A stretch of 41,416 nucleotides of DNA from Butyrivibrio sp. NC3005 (GTDB lineage: Bacteria > Bacillota > Clostridia > Lachnospirales > Lachnospiraceae). The position numbers and the translations under genes were made by a program. This document shows, one piece after another, positions 19,020 through 28,172 of this stretch. Location: the NCBI RefSeq assembly GCF_000424545.1, contig NZ_AUKC01000033.1, positions 1 through 41,416 on the forward strand, in the 5' to 3' direction. The stretch's first letter is position 1. Each line of letters begins with the position of its first letter. The notes beneath the pieces are model-generated. The model did not search any database. It was given only the letters and a program-made list of their open reading frames with translations, and was not told where the DNA came from.

Positions 19020-19283
19020 TTATTCGCCAAGTCCTGACTCTACCGCTTCTACCATACCTTTCAAAGCTTCCTGTTCATCAGTTCCTGTACATGTAAATAT
19101 TATCTCATCTCCACACTTAACACTTGCACCTAGTACACTCAATACGCTTTTTGCATTAGCAACATTATCTCTTACCTGAAAAGTTATAAGAGACTTATAA
19201 CGCATAGCCACTTTACATAGGATACCAGCTGGGCGTATGTGTAACCCTGTTGGATTAGAAATGACTACTTTCTGACTTACCAT
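19020..19283 (-). CDS. HPr-family phosphocarrier protein
   Basis: Small cytoplasmic phosphocarrier, 87 residues. The PTS active-site His15 is in NPTGLHIRPAG, and Ser46, the HPr-kinase target used in carbon catabolite control of Firmicutes, is in NAKSVLSVLG. The protein thus has both sites, unlike Crh, which lacks the His. The surroundings of Ser46 differ from standard HPr (VLSVLGAS instead of IMGVMSLG). AAGGAG precedes ATG. No ptsI lies nearby; the gene is between cdaR and rfbD. It may be the main HPr or a paralogue; the sequence does not decide. Confidence 0.93.
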   Translation of the reverse strand: MVSQKVVISNPTGLHIRPAGILCKVAMRYKSLITFQVRDNVANAKSVLSVLGASVKCGDEIIFTCTGTDEQEALKGMVEAVESGLGE

Positions 19284-19311
19284 TTCGAAAAAACTCCTTA
19301 CTTTTACTTAA

Positions 19312-20676
19312 TTAACCTGTACCACTCTTTTCTGTACTAGCCGATGATGATGCGCTGCTATCTGAAGTTGATGCGGATGATGATGCACCTTCAGGCGACT
19401 TTACTGTTACCTGAACACTTACTATTCCAGAAATTGTAACACCCTTTGGCGGTGTAAACTTCAAACGTACTGTGTATGTTCCATCTTCAAGTTTCTTATT
19501 ATGAGACAAAACATCCTTTATAGTTGAAAGATCTGCAACAGCATTCAAATCATTAGGTGAAACATTAGAAAGTTTGTCTGCAAGTCCTTTCAATGCCACA
19601 TTGTAACTTGGAGAATTGGTTCCATTTCCAAGTACAACTGTGTAGTTTTCAGGCACATTGTCAAAGCTGATGTTACTAGCATCAATGGTTACATTCTTGA
19701 TGGATATAGGTTCAATCTTAGCTACTACACTACACATTCCACTAAAATCGTTATCACCAAGTGTAACGCCATTTGGCAGATATTTGGCAACATCAACGGT
19801 TGTCTGCAAATCAGATACTTGTCCTGTGACATCAAGTGCATCTGTTATGGTGATACTACTTATTCCAGCTAAAACTGAACTTTTACCAGCTATCATAATA
19901 GTTTTAGGATCACATTCAATAGTTCCTGTGAGCATGTATCCATCTGCAGGCTGCCCTGAAGTAACAAACGATACGGGTACTGTCTTGGTCGCAGATATTA
20001 CCACATTAACCCTTACAGAAGACATACTCATATCTATAGTATCATCTTTAACTACTATTCCATCTGAATCATATAACTTTATTCCAACATCGGTTCCGAT
20101 ATTGGATGTAAATCCTGTTATATCTACTTCTACAGAAGCTGTCTTTATTCTACTAATAACTGACTCAGGGCCACTAATTCTAAGCTGATTCTGGTCAAGA
20201 GTCTCACTACTTACAACATACCCATCTGTAAGAGTTCCTGTAGTTTTTGCTTCAAGATTTAAAGTTTTCTGCACTTTCTTTTCAATCTGAAGCTTTAATT
20301 CAGTACTGCTTTTATTAACAATATCAATGTCATTTGTTGCCTTCTTGACACCGATTTCAAGCGGAATTGTTCCATTATTCGTAAGATTCTTGAAATCAGC
20401 AATTGCATAGACATTATCTTTGGTCACTGTCTCAGCAACTGATCTTGGAGCAGCAATTGTTATGGAGCTGACTATATCAGTTCCATCAAGTACTCTGTAG
20501 GTATTACCAGCATCTGTTACAATATCAGTATTTTTCATCATTACCTGAACATTATAAAAACGCTGTGATTTCATAGGGTCATTTATGTTTGTAACCAAAT
20601 ACCATAAAATCATTGCAAACAGAAGAGACCCTAACTTTAATCCCCAATTGGACGTTAGCTTTTTTAGAATCTTCAT
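19312..20676 (-). CDS. cdaR: CdaR-like YbbR-domain regulator of c-di-AMP synthesis
   Basis: Extracytoplasmic membrane-anchored protein with repeated YbbR domains that binds and modulates the diadenylate cyclase CdaA in Firmicutes. N-terminal NWGLKLGSLLFAMILWYLV is the membrane anchor. About four YbbR repeats follow (RISGPESVISRI, then ITDALDVTGQ...). The C-terminus is a Ser/Ala/Thr-rich tail after residue ~435. The frame opens at 20700, but ATG at 20676 overlaps the cdaA stop (ATGA) and has AAGGTGA seven bases upstream, indicating translational coupling. The usual next gene, glmM, is absent; an HPr gene follows. Confidence 0.92.
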   Translation of the reverse strand: MKILKKLTSNWGLKLGSLLFAMILWYLVTNINDPMKSQRFYNVQVMMKNTDIVTDAGNTYRVLDGTDIVSSITIAAPRSVAETVTKDNVYAIADFKNLTNNGTIPLEIGVKKATNDIDIVNKSSTELKLQIEKKVQKTLNLEAKTTGTLTDGYVVSSETLDQNQLRISGPESVISRIKTASVEVDITGFTSNIGTDVGIKLYDSDGIVVKDDTIDMSMSSVRVNVVISATKTVPVSFVTSGQPADGYMLTGTIECDPKTIMIAGKSSVLAGISSITITDALDVTGQVSDLQTTVDVAKYLPNGVTLGDNDFSGMCSVVAKIEPISIKNVTIDASNISFDNVPENYTVVLGNGTNSPSYNVALKGLADKLSNVSPNDLNAVADLSTIKDVLSHNKKLEDGTYTVRLKFTPPKGVTISGIVSVQVTVKSPEGASSSASTSDSSASSSASTEKSGTG

Positions 20677-21539
20677 CCTGTCTTCACCTTGCCTCTCCAA
20701 AACGGTCTGTGCTTTTGCTCTTCTTCCGACTTATTCTGAAGCTTGCTCAAGATTTCTTTGAGTCTTTCAGAATCAACACCTCTTTCAAGCTCACCTCCGT
20801 AGGCTACAGAAATTTTTCCTGTTTCTTCTGACACGATAACAGTTAATGAATCTGTTGCTTCAGAAACACCAACTCCTGCACGGTGTCTTGTTCCAAGCTC
20901 TTTTCCGATTGCCATATTATCTGACAAAGGGAGATAACAAGTCGCTGAAGTAATACGATTACCGCGCACAATCACCGCTCCGTCATGGAGCGGTGTGTTA
21001 TGCTCGAAAATATTTATAAGAAGCTGTCTAGTGACAATTCCATCAATATCAATACCAGTTTGTTCATACTCAGCAAGTGAATTATCCTGCTCGATTACTA
21101 TAAGTGCACCGGTTCTGACTTTCGCCATCTCCACGCAGGCTCTTGTAATCTCATCAACAGTCTTATCAGAAAATCTCTCTTCTCCATCTTTTAAGTCGAA
21201 CAGAAAAAATCCTGATAAAAAATTCTTCCTTCCCAGCTGCTCCAAAGCTCTTCTTAGCTCCGGTTGCAGAACTACTACTATTGCTATCGCTGCAACATTA
21301 AATACATTCCGTACTATCCACAAAATGGTATTCATGTTGAATACTTCTGCAATAATCACAAAAACAATTATTATAATAACGCCTCTCATTAAAGACCATA
21401 TTCTAGTCTTTTTGGCCCAGACAAGCATCTGATATACCATAAATGCAATTATCAGAATTTCGATATAATCTGAGCCTTTCATTATAGGCATATGTAAATT
21501 CGTATAATTTATCTCAAAGAGTGACTGTATCGTCTGCAC
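20673..21539 (-). CDS. cdaA: Diadenylate cyclase CdaA
   Basis: Membrane enzyme that makes c-di-AMP from two ATP. Three N-terminal membrane helices (residues about 25-85) are followed by the DAC domain with the catalytic DGA in PLHDGAVIVRGNRI and the RHRA motif in LGTRHRAGVGVSEATDS. 288 residues is normal. c-di-AMP in Firmicutes controls potassium and osmolyte balance and cell-wall integrity. It is upstream of and overlaps cdaR, and follows a membrane protein gene by 12 bp. Confidence 0.96.
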   Translation of the reverse strand: MQTIQSLFEINYTNLHMPIMKGSDYIEILIIAFMVYQMLVWAKKTRIWSLMRGVIIIIVFVIIAEVFNMNTILWIVRNVFNVAAIAIVVVLQPELRRALEQLGRKNFLSGFFLFDLKDGEERFSDKTVDEITRACVEMAKVRTGALIVIEQDNSLAEYEQTGIDIDGIVTRQLLINIFEHNTPLHDGAVIVRGNRITSATCYLPLSDNMAIGKELGTRHRAGVGVSEATDSLTVIVSEETGKISVAYGGELERGVDSERLKEILSKLQNKSEEEQKHRPFWRGKVKTG

Positions 21540-21551
21540 AATTATATGTCC

Positions 21552-22688
21552 TTATCTTTGAATCGTTCTCTGTCTAGACGAGCTAACTGATGCCTTATCT
21601 CTAACAGGTGTTCGTCTAACGACATGGTCAGCGTGTGTCTGTGTATTTGTTACATTTGTTGTATTTGCACTCTTAGACTGAGTTGTTCTAATAGTCTTTT
21701 TTATCTGCTTTTGAATTTCCGGACTGTTCTCTGTCTTATGTGCACGATTTATCTGCTTAACCTTACGGTCTGGCGCAGGAACAGAAACTTTCGGAACGGC
21801 TTTTACATAGTAGTAATAGTCGTCATCTTCAAACTGAACATTTTCTGTTCTCTTATAATCAAGATTAAAGGAAAAGAATTGGATAATCTCCGCAATACAT
21901 GCTGCTAATACCGAACCAAATATTACTCCCAGTATTGAAACTCCGGTTCCGTAAATAACATCCCCCAAAAGAATGCTGATCATCATAAACACAGTTCCTA
22001 CAACAATAGCTATATCCCATGAATGATCAATTGATAATCTTCGAATACAGTAGACAATTATTGTAACAAGTGCGAATACGATAATTGTTACGAACATCGC
22101 CTTATTCTGGAATACACCTTCTATTATAGACTGAACTCTGCTGGCTGCATCTGCCGGTTCTACCGAAACTCCTGTATCTCTAAATGTCGCTGCATTAGTA
22201 GCAATAAAATCGAGATAGAAATTCGTTACTATTCCAAATGAAACAGAAACGGCTGCTGCCGGTGTATTCAAAAGTCCAAATGCGATTGGAATCACATACG
22301 GAATATGCAAGCAGAAGCAAATAGGTGTCAGAATAAGTGCTATTGTATCTCTTGGTGAAAAGCGATAGTACAAAAGGAACATTATCAAAAATAACACAAG
22401 TCCTATCGCTGCTGTTTCCATTGAAAGTGCCATTAAATGTGTAAGTGTAAACAGCGCTGAAATGATAACAATGAAATTTGCCGGCAATATCGCACACAGG
22501 AGAGCACACATTAAGACAATTAACGGACTTCCAAGTGCTTCCTGATATCCAAGTTTTGAATTAATCATGCTAAGAGCTATGATTGCAAGTAAGAATTTCC
22601 AAGCCAATGTGATGTAGAATTCATACTTAATATAAAAGTTTTTAAGATTTTGTTTTAATTCAAGTAGAGTTGCCATAATAGTGTTCAA
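21552..22688 (-). CDS. Conserved-looking polytopic membrane protein, unknown function
   Basis: 378 residues: about eight membrane helices (residues 25-270), then a cytoplasmic tail beginning with an acidic and aromatic patch, QFEDDDYYYYVKAVPK, and continuing as a basic, Thr/Gln/Asn-rich disordered stretch that ends RQRTIQR. I do not recognise an enzyme family. It sits 12 bp upstream of cdaA and overlaps the preceding small membrane protein gene by four bases (ATGA), so these are co-translated. A structural or regulatory membrane role alongside CdaA is a reasonable guess only. Confidence 0.85.
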   Translation of the reverse strand: MNTIMATLLELKQNLKNFYIKYEFYITLAWKFLLAIIALSMINSKLGYQEALGSPLIVLMCALLCAILPANFIVIISALFTLTHLMALSMETAAIGLVLFLIMFLLYYRFSPRDTIALILTPICFCLHIPYVIPIAFGLLNTPAAAVSVSFGIVTNFYLDFIATNAATFRDTGVSVEPADAASRVQSIIEGVFQNKAMFVTIIVFALVTIIVYCIRRLSIDHSWDIAIVVGTVFMMISILLGDVIYGTGVSILGVIFGSVLAACIAEIIQFFSFNLDYKRTENVQFEDDDYYYYVKAVPKVSVPAPDRKVKQINRAHKTENSPEIQKQIKKTIRTTQSKSANTTNVTNTQTHADHVVRRTPVRDKASVSSSRQRTIQR

Positions 22689-23074
22689 TCCTTTTCATAC
22701 ATTTTTCTAAGTTTCTTCAAATCGTTATAGTACTGCTTCATCTTATCACGCATTTTTGCATATCTAAAAGAAAAGTAAATATAGGAAATCACACAATATC
22801 CGATTAAAAAAATCAGATAAATGGTAAATATCTGCCTGCCAAAATCTTCAAGTGACGCTCCATAGAAATTATCTATAAGACTCGTGAAATTCGTCATAGC
22901 ATATACTGCAAACAGCACCACAAATACGATTGTGGCGCTGATCGCTGATTTTACAACTTCAAATCCAACATAATCACTTCTAAAATACTGATTTATCTTC
23001 TGTTCTTTTTTGCCTTCACGCGCAGCAAAAGCTGCCATTCTAGTCATAAGAATGACTTTCTCTTCATTAACCAT
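22685..23074 (-). CDS. Small two-helix membrane protein, unknown function
   Basis: 129 residues, with two membrane helices (about 38-60 and 80-103) and charged cytoplasmic ends; the C-terminus RYAKMRDKMKQYYNDLKKLRKMYEKD is a basic helix. No family recognised. Its stop overlaps the start of the next membrane protein gene, and it follows the yvyF-like gene by about 23 bp, so it joins the flagellar/competence genes to the cdaA genes in one transcript. Confidence 0.82.
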   Translation of the reverse strand: MVNEEKVILMTRMAAFAAREGKKEQKINQYFRSDYVGFEVVKSAISATIVFVVLFAVYAMTNFTSLIDNFYGASLEDFGRQIFTIYLIFLIGYCVISYIYFSFRYAKMRDKMKQYYNDLKKLRKMYEKD

Positions 23075-23097
23075 ACATTACCCTATATCGCTCTGGA

Positions 23098-23499
23098 TTA
23101 AAGGAAACGCATACCTCCTTTTTCATCCTTTTGCGGCATTTGAATTTTAACTGTTTCTTTTTTCTGAAATGCGTCTGTAAGGTTATCCGCCATTTTATCC
23201 TTACAATTATTGCAGTAACGACCTGTTTGAATAGGTGCACCACACTTCTCACAATTCAACTGAATCGGAGAATCTTTTGTAAACATCAGACGTTCTTCAC
23301 GAATCCATTCTTTAATCTGATTGAGCTTAACATTATTTTCCTCAGCTATCTGATTAAGAGAAGCTTTAGGATTGTCCTGAATATAAGCCTTTACTCGCTG
23401 AAAATCCTCTTCCTTAGCTTTCTTACAGGCGTCACAGATAGGTGGGCCTTGTACATAATTGAACATCTTACCACACTTGGCACAGTTACGTAAATTCAT
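23098..23499 (-). CDS. yvyF: YvyF-like flagellar operon zinc-ribbon protein (TIGR03826 type)
   Basis: 133-residue protein with two zinc ribbons: CAKCGKMF with ICDACKK at the N-terminus, and CEKCGAPI with YCNNCKDK at residues ~83-106. A DNA-binding-like helix region, SLNQIAEENNVKLNQIKEWI, lies between. This matches the TIGR03826 family, which in Bacillus lies in the comF-flgM region. AGGAGGTTCTC precedes ATG. It directly follows comF here, keeping the Bacillus order comFC-yvyF. Function is probably regulatory in flagellar gene expression. Confidence 0.87.
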   Translation of the reverse strand: MNLRNCAKCGKMFNYVQGPPICDACKKAKEEDFQRVKAYIQDNPKASLNQIAEENNVKLNQIKEWIREERLMFTKDSPIQLNCEKCGAPIQTGRYCNNCKDKMADNLTDAFQKKETVKIQMPQKDEKGGMRFL

Positions 23500-23559
23500 G
23501 AGAACCTCCTTGTAAGTACTAAAAGTACGAATTACTACATAAAAAAACGCTGTCTGTAG

Positions 23560-24342
23560 TTACATGCCCTGTCCTATCGCAAGAGACAAAGCAAAAATAT
23601 GTGATGCTCCGGCTTTCCGAAGTTGCAATGCAACATTATCCATCGTACTCCCCGTCGTATAGATATCGTCAATTATTATAATTTTCTTTAATTTTACAAC
23701 ATTTGTTCCGATATTAAAAGCTTTTTTCAAATTATTACGTCTTTCAAATTCAGAAAGTTCTTTCATTGGAACAGTGTTAATTGTTCTGTAAACGATATCT
23801 TCTTTTACAGGAATGTTCATTCTGCGTCCTATTGCATGAGCAAGAACTTCAGCCTGATTGTAACCTCTTTTGATTTTTTTGGAAGGAAACATTGGTACAG
23901 GAACAAGATAATCTATATCTAAATTCCTTATATAGTCACCTAAATTCACCTCAATGTCTTTGGCAAAAAAATCTGCATATTCCTGCCTTCCCTGATACTT
24001 AAATCTGTAGATTGCATCTTGAGCACTCCGATATTTGTAAAGTGCAAAGCCCTTGTCAAAATAATGCTTTATCCTCTGGCATGTTACACAATACTGCTCT
24101 TTATCATCATCTATAGGTTTACCGCATTTAAAGCATACACTCTGCATATTGGCATACTCAATTTTTTCAAGACACCAGTCATGAACCATACTTCCATATT
24201 TGGTTACATCATCACAAAACGGACATCTTCGCGGAAAGAACAAAGAAATGATTTTATCTTTTCGTTCAAAACGTTCCTGCACATTATTTTTCGGCAGAAT
24301 ATTAATAATATTTGATATTTGATTGTAATTTCTATATTCCAT
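23560..24342 (-). CDS. comF: ComF family phosphoribosyltransferase-like protein
   Basis: 260 residues. The N-terminal zinc-binding part has CPFC, CFKCGKPI and YCVTCQRI. The C-terminal half is a type I phosphoribosyltransferase fold with the PRPP motif VKLKKIIIIDDIYTTGSTMD. In Bacillus, ComFC helps single-stranded DNA uptake during competence; in many Clostridia the gene is kept without known competence. It lies between recD2 (57 bp upstream) and the yvyF-like gene. Confidence 0.94.
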   Translation of the reverse strand: MEYRNYNQISNIINILPKNNVQERFERKDKIISLFFPRRCPFCDDVTKYGSMVHDWCLEKIEYANMQSVCFKCGKPIDDDKEQYCVTCQRIKHYFDKGFALYKYRSAQDAIYRFKYQGRQEYADFFAKDIEVNLGDYIRNLDIDYLVPVPMFPSKKIKRGYNQAEVLAHAIGRRMNIPVKEDIVYRTINTVPMKELSEFERRNNLKKAFNIGTNVVKLKKIIIIDDIYTTGSTMDNVALQLRKAGASHIFALSLAIGQGM

Positions 24343-24399
24343 TTATAACCTTGAATAAGTCTTAAAATTATATTTAACTTACGTAATCAGTGCTTATAA

Positions 24400-26658
24400 C
24401 TACAGCTGCATTTGCGCCCTAGAAATCTCAAAGGCATGATCTATCTGCTCTCTAAGTCCTGTAAATCTGCTTAACTGCTGCTCATTGTTTATCATTTCTG
24501 CAATTGTATCTTTGCTGCCAAGGACTGTTACGCAGTTTTTAGCCCTTGTCACTGCTGTATAAAGAAGATTTCTATTCATCAGCATCTTAGGTCCTCCCAA
24601 AAGAGGCATCACAATAGCGGGATACTCGGACCCCTGAGATTTGTGAATGGTAATAGCATAGGCAAGTTCCAAATCATCAAGCTGATTAAATGAATATGTA
24701 ACTCTTCTTTTCTCGTCAAACTCAACAGTTAGTTGCTGAGTCGTCGGTGTTATGCTGACTACTCGTCCCATATCTCCGTTAAAAACTCCGGTTCCTGAAT
24801 CTATTGCAATATTGTACTTTCCTAAAATCTCCCATTCCATCTGATAATTGTTATGTATCTGCATAACCTTATCGCCCACTCTAAAAAGCTTGTCACCATG
24901 CAAATATTCTGTCTTGGAATCATCGGCAGGATTCAAATATTTTTGCAGTACTCCATTCAACGTCTCGCAACCTAGCGCTCCCTTTCTCATAGGTGTTAAA
25001 ACCTGAATATCCATCTTGTCAGCATCTACATATTTAGGTAGTTTGTCTCTTATTAAAAGAACCATATGCTTGTAAATTACCTGATAGTCACTTCTTTCGA
25101 GAAAAAAGAAATCCTTACTCTTGTAAGTAAGCGGCAGCATTTTACCTTCATTTATCCTGTGAGCATTCATGACAATATCGCTTTCCTCTGCCTGTCTGAA
25201 AATCTTCCTTAACACAATCGTAGGAAACTGTCCACAGGAAATAAGATCCTGAAGCACCTGCCCCGGTCCTACCGAAGGAAGCTGACTTGAATCTCCAACG
25301 AGAATAAGATGCATTCCCGGAACAAGAGCCTTTAGAAGTGAATGAAACAAATTTATATCTACCATAGACATCTCATCTATGATCACAACATCTGCCTCTA
25401 ATGGATTATCTTGATTTCTGGAGAACTTCACAGTCTGTTTGACATTATCATCATCATCTGATACTCCGCCAGATATTTCCAGTAATCTATGAATCGTCCT
25501 TGCCTCATATCCTGTTGCCTCTGTCATTCTCTTTGCAGCTCTTCCCGTAGGTGCTGCAAGCTGAATATCAAGACCTTCTTCTTCGAAATAATTTATTATT
25601 GTATTGATAGTAGTAGTCTTACCTGTTCCTGGGCCTCCTGTTACTATCAGTATTCCATTTCTAACGCTTTCAAGAACTGCTTTTCGCTGAAGGTCATCTA
25701 ATTTAATATTCTTACTCTTCTCTAAAAATTTTATCTTTTCAAGCTGCTTTTGTTCTGCTTTGGAGTTTTCCTCAATATCAAGATGAACATTCAAATCTAC
25801 AAGTCTAGATGCACATGCCCTTTCTATATTATAGAAATAAGAAGAGTACACCTTGGTACTGTCGACTATTTTTATCTTATGGTCCATCTGAAGATTTTCC
25901 AGCTGCATAGATACTATTTCTTTGGATACCCCAAGAAGCTTTTCGGTATTACCAAGTAACAGTTCCATTGGAAGATATGTATTTCCCTCAGATGCACCTT
26001 CCTGAAGTGCGAACATAATTCCGCTTCTTACCCGGAAATCTGAGTCGACTTCTATACCGATTCTTCCTGCTATTTCATCTGCAGTTTTAAAACCGATTCC
26101 AGTAATATCTTCAGCAAGTTTGTAGGGATTTTCTTTTAATACCTGATAAATTCCTTCTCCGTAAGTATTAAAAATTTTAACCGAAAGGTTATTTGAAATA
26201 CCATATTTTTGCAAAAAAACCATTACATCACGCATCTGACGTTTCTCAACCATCTGATTGGCAATGTCCATGGCCTTGTTTTGGCTTATACCCTTTATTT
26301 CTGCAAGTCTTTCAGGTTCTATTTCTATGATTCTGAAAGTATCTGCGCCAAATTTTTTGACAATTCTAGCAGCAAGAGAAGCACCAACTCCTTTAATGGC
26401 TCCGCTTCCAAGGTAACGTTCCATGGCTTTAGCATCTTCCGGCTCTACTATCTGATAATGGCGAACTCTTATCTGATCTCCATACATAGGATGCTGGACT
26501 AACTCTCCTTCAATCTCCAGTGTATCTCCCACATCCGCATCGCGAAATGTGCCTACGCAGGTTATTTCATCTTCGTCAGATACAATATTTGCAACTCCAT
26601 AACCGTTTTCTTCATTTTTATATATAAAATGTTCAATATATCCTCTAATTTTTTCCAT
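24400..26658 (-). CDS. recD2: RecD2-type SF1B DNA helicase
   Basis: 5'-3' DNA helicase of the RecD2/YrrC group, acting in DNA repair without RecBC. The N-terminal OB-like segment is RGYIEHFIYKNEENGYGV. Helix-hairpin-helix repeats follow (YLGSGAIKGVGASLA, LAEIKGISQNKA, ITGIGFKTADEIA). Walker A is GGPGTGKTTT at 341-350, Walker B VVIIDEMSMVD, then LVGDSSQLPSVGPGQVL and the C-terminal YAITIHKSQGSEYPAIVMP. 752 residues is typical. There is no Shine-Dalgarno sequence before ATG, and a promoter-like pair ends only seven bases upstream, so the mRNA may be leaderless. Confidence 0.96.
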   Translation of the reverse strand: MEKIRGYIEHFIYKNEENGYGVANIVSDEDEITCVGTFRDADVGDTLEIEGELVQHPMYGDQIRVRHYQIVEPEDAKAMERYLGSGAIKGVGASLAARIVKKFGADTFRIIEIEPERLAEIKGISQNKAMDIANQMVEKRQMRDVMVFLQKYGISNNLSVKIFNTYGEGIYQVLKENPYKLAEDITGIGFKTADEIAGRIGIEVDSDFRVRSGIMFALQEGASEGNTYLPMELLLGNTEKLLGVSKEIVSMQLENLQMDHKIKIVDSTKVYSSYFYNIERACASRLVDLNVHLDIEENSKAEQKQLEKIKFLEKSKNIKLDDLQRKAVLESVRNGILIVTGGPGTGKTTTINTIINYFEEEGLDIQLAAPTGRAAKRMTEATGYEARTIHRLLEISGGVSDDDDNVKQTVKFSRNQDNPLEADVVIIDEMSMVDINLFHSLLKALVPGMHLILVGDSSQLPSVGPGQVLQDLISCGQFPTIVLRKIFRQAEESDIVMNAHRINEGKMLPLTYKSKDFFFLERSDYQVIYKHMVLLIRDKLPKYVDADKMDIQVLTPMRKGALGCETLNGVLQKYLNPADDSKTEYLHGDKLFRVGDKVMQIHNNYQMEWEILGKYNIAIDSGTGVFNGDMGRVVSITPTTQQLTVEFDEKRRVTYSFNQLDDLELAYAITIHKSQGSEYPAIVMPLLGGPKMLMNRNLLYTAVTRAKNCVTVLGSKDTIAEMINNEQQLSRFTGLREQIDHAFEISRAQMQL

Positions 26659-26665
26659 GATTATA

Positions 26666-26694
26666 ATTTTAACGTTATATTAAACGCGTTGCAA
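26666..26694 (-). promoter_or_regulatory. Candidate sigma-A promoter of recD2
   Basis: On the minus strand TTGCAA, 17 bases, TAAAAT, with a TATAATC between the -10 and the ATG. Transcription would start at about the first base of the recD2 start codon. It lies directly after the terminator of the flagellar genes. Confidence 0.6.
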
Positions 26695-26697
26695 CCT

Positions 26698-26737
26698 AAA
26701 AAGGATTAATTGCGCTTTAATGCAATCAATCCTTTTT
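26698..26737 (-). terminator. Intrinsic terminator after the flagellar genes
   Basis: Arms AAAAAGGATTAATTGC (26698-26713) and GCAATCAATCCTTTTT (26722-26737), one mismatch, loop 8; T run on both strands. It ends the mbl-flhO-flhP-flgJ transcript. Confidence 0.85.
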
Positions 26738-26763
26738 TAACAGTATTATTTCAAAAACTGTTA

Positions 26764-27204
26764 CTAAGCTTCCTTTGCAGGGCCGGCCTTTTTTTCTGTT
26801 ACTTCTTCAATTTCACCGATTCCATAGGTGCGTTTCATATTTTCGTACAGCATTTTAGCAAGTCCTGTGCTCTGCGTATTGGTGGTAGTAGACGCTATAT
26901 CCTGCAGAGTCTGATTCTTGAAATAATCTACAAGGCTATTAGAAGTAGCATCCATAGAAAGAGCACTTCCAATACTGTCTTCATTTCTATCTGAAAACGT
27001 AGTAACGCTTTCTTCCATAGATTTAAAAACCTGTTCTAGAAAATATGCTTCAAACTGTTTACACGCATCCCATAATTCATCTTTAGTAGAATTTTTAGAT
27101 GTTTTGCTGATTGTTTTCTTAACTTCATCGGCAAAATGATTTTCTTTTGTATAAGCACCATATGCAGATGAACTAACTCCGCTAAGACTACTATAATCTG
27201 CCAT
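26764..27204 (-). CDS. FlgJ-like rod-binding protein (single domain)
   Basis: Small flagellar assembly protein matching only the N-terminal rod-binding domain of FlgJ: DELWDACKQFEAYFLEQVFKSME with the helical SLVDYFKNQTLQDIA region. The muramidase half of proteobacterial FlgJ is missing, as is common in Clostridia. It probably helps rod formation or passage through peptidoglycan. The frame opens with GTG at 27210, but AGAGG is spaced for ATG at 27204 (146 residues). It follows the distal rod gene by about 33 bp. Confidence 0.85.
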   Translation of the reverse strand: MADYSSLSGVSSSAYGAYTKENHFADEVKKTISKTSKNSTKDELWDACKQFEAYFLEQVFKSMEESVTTFSDRNEDSIGSALSMDATSNSLVDYFKNQTLQDIASTTTNTQSTGLAKMLYENMKRTYGIGEIEEVTEKKAGPAKEA

Positions 27205-27236
27205 ATACACCTCTTTCTAAGCCGATTTCCTTAATA

Positions 27237-28058
27237 CTAACGTTTCAGCTGATTTGCTGTCTGCATCATAGAGTCTGTTGTTGTAATTGCAGTCGAATTC
27301 ATTTCATATGCACGCTGAGCTACTATGAGATTAACCATTTCTGTTGCTACGTTAACATTTGAACCTTCAAGGTATCCCTGACGGATGATACTCTTTTTTA
27401 GATTAGCCGCATTGGCTTCATTCATAGGTTCTCCGCTAGCACCTGTCTGAACCCAGCTGGAATTTCCAACTCTTTCAAGTCCGTTAGGATTCTGGAATTG
27501 CCATAATCCAATCTTAAATCCTACTTCCTGTGGAACTCCATTTGCATCTGGATAGTAGATTGTTCCATCCTGCCCAACTGTAAGCTTGTTGGAAACATAA
27601 TCACCTGCAAGTGTTATAGGAGCGTTTGTTGATGAAAGAATAGGATTACCATCAGATGTTGTCAGCATTATCTGTCCGGCTCCTTCACCTATTGCCCATA
27701 CAAAATCACCATTTCTTGTATAAACAGGTTTTCCATCTGCGTCATTGTAAGCAAAAAAGCCATCACCGGAAATAGCAAATGCCGAGTCACTTGCATTATC
27801 AAGAAGTGATCCTTGTGAAAAGTACTGCTCAAGCGCAGCTGTTCTTACACCAAGTCCTACCTGAGAAGATGTAGGCTTTGGGTTTCCATTCGCAGTAGTC
27901 GTTGCAGATTTTAAATTCTGATAAAGCAGTGATTTAAACTGCGCACCCTGTGCTTTAAAACCTGTAGAATTGACGTTTGCAAGGTTATTAGCTATCGTAT
28001 CAACGTTTGTCTGTTGCGCGTTCATGCCTGTTGCGGCAGACCATAAGCTTCTTACCAT
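27237..28058 (-). CDS. flhP: Flagellar basal-body rod protein FlgG/FlhP-like
   Basis: Distal rod-type protein of the flagellar axis. The N-terminal LWSAATGMNAQQTNVDTIAN and LANVNSTGFKAQ are the rod/hook family signature. The middle is DSAFAISGDGFFAYND, and the C-terminal LEGSNVNVATEMVNLIVAQRAYEMNS forms the second axial helix. 273 residues fits FlgG/FlhP. AAGGAGG precedes ATG. The order mbl-flhO-flhP is the same as in Bacillus, which supports flhP, though function equals FlgG-type rod. Confidence 0.93.
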   Translation of the reverse strand: MVRSLWSAATGMNAQQTNVDTIANNLANVNSTGFKAQGAQFKSLLYQNLKSATTTANGNPKPTSSQVGLGVRTAALEQYFSQGSLLDNASDSAFAISGDGFFAYNDADGKPVYTRNGDFVWAIGEGAGQIMLTTSDGNPILSSTNAPITLAGDYVSNKLTVGQDGTIYYPDANGVPQEVGFKIGLWQFQNPNGLERVGNSSWVQTGASGEPMNEANAANLKKSIIRQGYLEGSNVNVATEMVNLIVAQRAYEMNSTAITTTDSMMQTANQLKR

Positions 28059-28172
28059 AAAAACCTCCTTAGCTATGCTCCGTCTACTAACTATCTATCG
28101 GCTGTTTACTCATAAAAGTTTATTGTTTAAATATAATACGTTCTGATGATTATCCTAAATCTCAGCAAGAAG

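Noticed and set aside
19658..20188. 176-codon plus-strand frame opposite cdaR.
   Set aside because: Antisense to the YbbR domains; no supporting start signal.
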